Shown: positions 6,326 through 7,180 of the stretch, in pieces
Position numbering within the stretch: the first letter of the stretch is position 1
Layout: the number at the start of each line of letters is the position of its first letter
Translations under genes and position numbers: made by a program
From: Paracoccaceae bacterium
Lineage (GTDB): Bacteria; Pseudomonadota; Alphaproteobacteria; Rhodobacterales; Rhodobacteraceae
DNA: 7,180 nt
NCBI GenBank assembly: GCA_020832725.1
Contig: JAFIEC010000147.1
Location: 1-7,180 of the forward strand
Direction: 5' to 3'
The notes under the pieces: model-generated
The model's input: only the letters and a program-made list of their open reading frames with translations
Database searches by the model: none
What the model was told of the DNA's origin: nothing

Positions 6326-6421
6326 GGCATCGGGGGCGCCGCACGGCGCTTTCCGACGGCACCGGTCCCCCAGTCCTGTTCGCGCGTGTCCCGGGGGGCC
6401 GGTGTCACTTTCCCGATGCCC
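6325..6421 (+). ncRNA. Candidate structured 3' UTR or small RNA after ccoP (three-way junction)
   Basis: Three nested or adjacent helices can be drawn by eye. The closing stem pairs GGGCATCGGG (6325-6334) with CCCGATGCCC (6412-6421), 10 perfect pairs, plus a possible G·U pair 6335·6411. Inside it, hairpin A is GCGCCG-CA-CGGCGC (6336-6349). Hairpin B pairs CACCGGTCCCCC (6360-6371) with GGGGGGCCGGTG (6393-6404), 12 pairs with one U·G wobble. The result is a closed three-way junction starting at the final base of the ccoP stop codon. It could protect the ccoNOQP messenger from 3' decay, be processed into a 3'-UTR small RNA, or be a copy of a dispersed palindromic repeat. I recognise no Rfam family. 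Only the pairing is observed; the role is inference. Confidence 0.45.
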
Positions 6422-6435
6422 GGTGCAAGAATAAC

Positions 6436-6475
6436 GGGGCCTCCGTCGCGGTCAACGCGCCGGGGGCCCCATCTT
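6436..6475 (+). terminator. Terminator-like hairpin after ccoNOQP
   Basis: GGGGCC (6436-6441) pairs with GGCCCC (6465-6470). A U·G wobble (6442·6464), CCG/CGG (6443-6445/6461-6463), one mismatch (6446/6460) and CGCG/CGCG (6447-6450/6456-6459) continue the stem to a 5-nt loop GTCAA. TCTTT follows almost at once on the top strand. On the bottom strand the flank reads GTTATTCTTG, which is also T-rich, so the hairpin may work in both directions. It would end ccoNOQP transcripts before the separate ccoG promoter. The U-tract is short and interrupted, so termination may be partial. Confidence 0.7.
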
Positions 6476-6511
6476 TATGGCATGCGACATTCCGCCCCCG
6501 GTCGCGCCCCG

Positions 6512-6525
6512 TTGATCCATGTCAA
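6512..6525. promoter_or_regulatory. FNR box upstream of ccoG
   Basis: TTGATCCATGTCAA matches TTGAT-N4-ATCAA except for G in place of A at the first base of the right half-site. Its centre, 6518.5, puts a class II transcription start at about 6560, leaving a 24-nt leader before the ccoG ATG. CCACAT (6548-6553) stands where the -10 hexamer would be and keeps the A2 and T6 positions. This argues for an FnrL-activated promoter for the ccoG operon independent of ccoNOQP. Confidence 0.82.
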
Positions 6526-6583
6526 TGAGCCCGTTCCCCCCCTCGTGCCACATCGGAACAGCGAACAGGGACACCAGATCGAT

Positions 6584-7180
6584 ATGAGCTCCACCGAATC
6601 TCCCGAGCCGCAGCTTTACGCTGCCCGCGAGCCCGTGTTTCCGCGCCGGGTCTCGGGAAAGTATCGCAACCTCAAGTGGTGGATCATGGGCGTCACGCTT
6701 GCGATCTACTACCTGACGCCCTGGATCCGATGGGACCGCGGGCCAAGCATGCCTGACCAGGCGGTGCTTATCGATCTGGCGGACCGGCGCTTCTTCTTCT
6801 TCTTCATCGAGATATGGCCGCACGAATTCTACTTCGTGGCGGGTCTGCTGATCATGGCGGGTCTCGGGTTGTTCCTGTTCACCTCGGCTCTTGGGCGTGT
6901 CTGGTGCGGCTATACCTGCCCCCAGACGGTGTGGACTGACCTGTTCGGGCTGGTGGAGCGCTGGATCGAGGGCGACCGCAACGCGCGCGTCCGGCTGTGG
7001 AACCAGAAGTGGGACGCCCGCAAGGCCCGATTGCGCGCCACGAAATGGACCACATGGCTGCTGATCGCGCTGTTCACGGGCGGGGCCTGGGTCTTCTATT
7101 TTGCCGATGCGCCGACGCTGCTGGTCAACCTGGTCACAGGCCAGGCGCATCCGGTCGCCTATACCACCATCGCCATCCTG
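6584..7180 (+). CDS. ccoG: CcoG (RdxB/FixG family), cbb3 oxidase accessory protein, N-terminal part (cut by window edge)
   Basis: The first 199 codons of a membrane-bound polyferredoxin-like protein (full family length near 470-500 residues) needed for cbb3 oxidase assembly; in Rhodobacter capsulatus the family has been linked to Cu(II) reduction for CuB delivery. The sequence opens MSSTESPEPQLYAAREPVFP and continues RRVSGKYRNLKWW, typical of CcoG. Hydrophobic helices lie at about residues 32-47, 82-101 and 158-175. The conserved C108-GYT-C112-P motif (VWCGYTCPQTVWTDLF) is present; the ferredoxin-type CxxCxxC clusters would lie beyond the edge. The ATG at 6584 has only a weak, rather distant AGGGA site (6567-6571). 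A ferredoxin-like Phe run (residues 70-74) is hydrophobic core, not an error. ccoH, ccoI and ccoS usually follow but are outside the window. Confidence 0.95.
   Translation, partial: MSSTESPEPQLYAAREPVFPRRVSGKYRNLKWWIMGVTLAIYYLTPWIRWDRGPSMPDQAVLIDLADRRFFFFFIEIWPHEFYFVAGLLIMAGLGLFLFTSALGRVWCGYTCPQTVWTDLFGLVERWIEGDRNARVRLWNQKWDARKARLRATKWTTWLLIALFTGGAWVFYFADAPTLLVNLVTGQAHPVAYTTIAIL

Noticed and set aside
6336..6352. Short GC hairpin followed by TTT as the main ccoP terminator
   Set aside because: Stem is only 5-6 bp and the T-run only three; it fits better as one arm of the larger 6325-6421 fold, while the stronger candidate terminator is at 6436-6475.
6106..6528. A forward open frame that extends from ccoP into the spacer before ccoG
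   Set aside because: Out of frame with ccoP, no ribosome site, and its end runs through the structured spacer and the FNR box; Arg/Pro/Gly-rich translation.

Overview
The window is a high-GC, alphaproteobacterial microaerobic/anaerobic respiration locus, most likely from a Rhodobacteraceae-type bacterium (Rhodobacter/Paracoccus relatives). The gene order hemN (reverse) – fnrL – a two-domain universal stress protein (reverse) – ccoNOQP – ccoG is the arrangement I know from that family. The protein motifs agree: a CPIRHRAVC iron-sulfur motif in FnrL, the CcoN metal ligands, CxxCH haem sites in CcoO and CcoP, and the CGYTCP motif in CcoG. Both ends are cut inside genes: hemN at the left edge (C-terminus missing) and ccoG at the right edge (C-terminus missing).

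Layout. Positions 1-943 (reverse) hold the N-terminal 314 codons of hemN, oxygen-independent coproporphyrinogen III oxidase. A 61-bp divergent gap with a perfect FNR box (978-991) separates it from fnrL (1005-1748). fnrL converges on a universal stress protein gene (1780-2616, reverse), and a strong inverted repeat (1714-1747) sits at the junction. The 206-bp gap 2617-2822 is a divergent promoter region carrying two FNR-type palindromes (2670-2683 and 2724-2737). Next comes a tightly packed operon: ccoN 2823-4421, ccoO 4434-5159, ccoQ 5170-5391, ccoP 5393-6325. The 258-bp gap 6326-6583 is highly structured: a potential three-way-junction RNA (6325-6421), a terminator-like hairpin (6436-6475) and a fourth FNR box (6512-6525) before ccoG (6584 to the edge).

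How it works together. FnrL is an Fe-S oxygen sensor whose E-x2-SR recognition helix predicts binding to TTGAT-N4-ATCAA. Four such palindromes are seen, and all four lie in the promoter gaps. This predicts one FnrL regulon made of fnrL itself, haem supply (hemN), the stress protein, the cbb3-type high-affinity cytochrome c oxidase (ccoNOQP) and its copper/assembly gene ccoG. I see no mobile element, CRISPR array, tRNA or rRNA. The protein-coding content is well known; the least explained part is the folded spacer between ccoP and ccoG, together with the exact geometry of the FNR boxes relative to the start codons.
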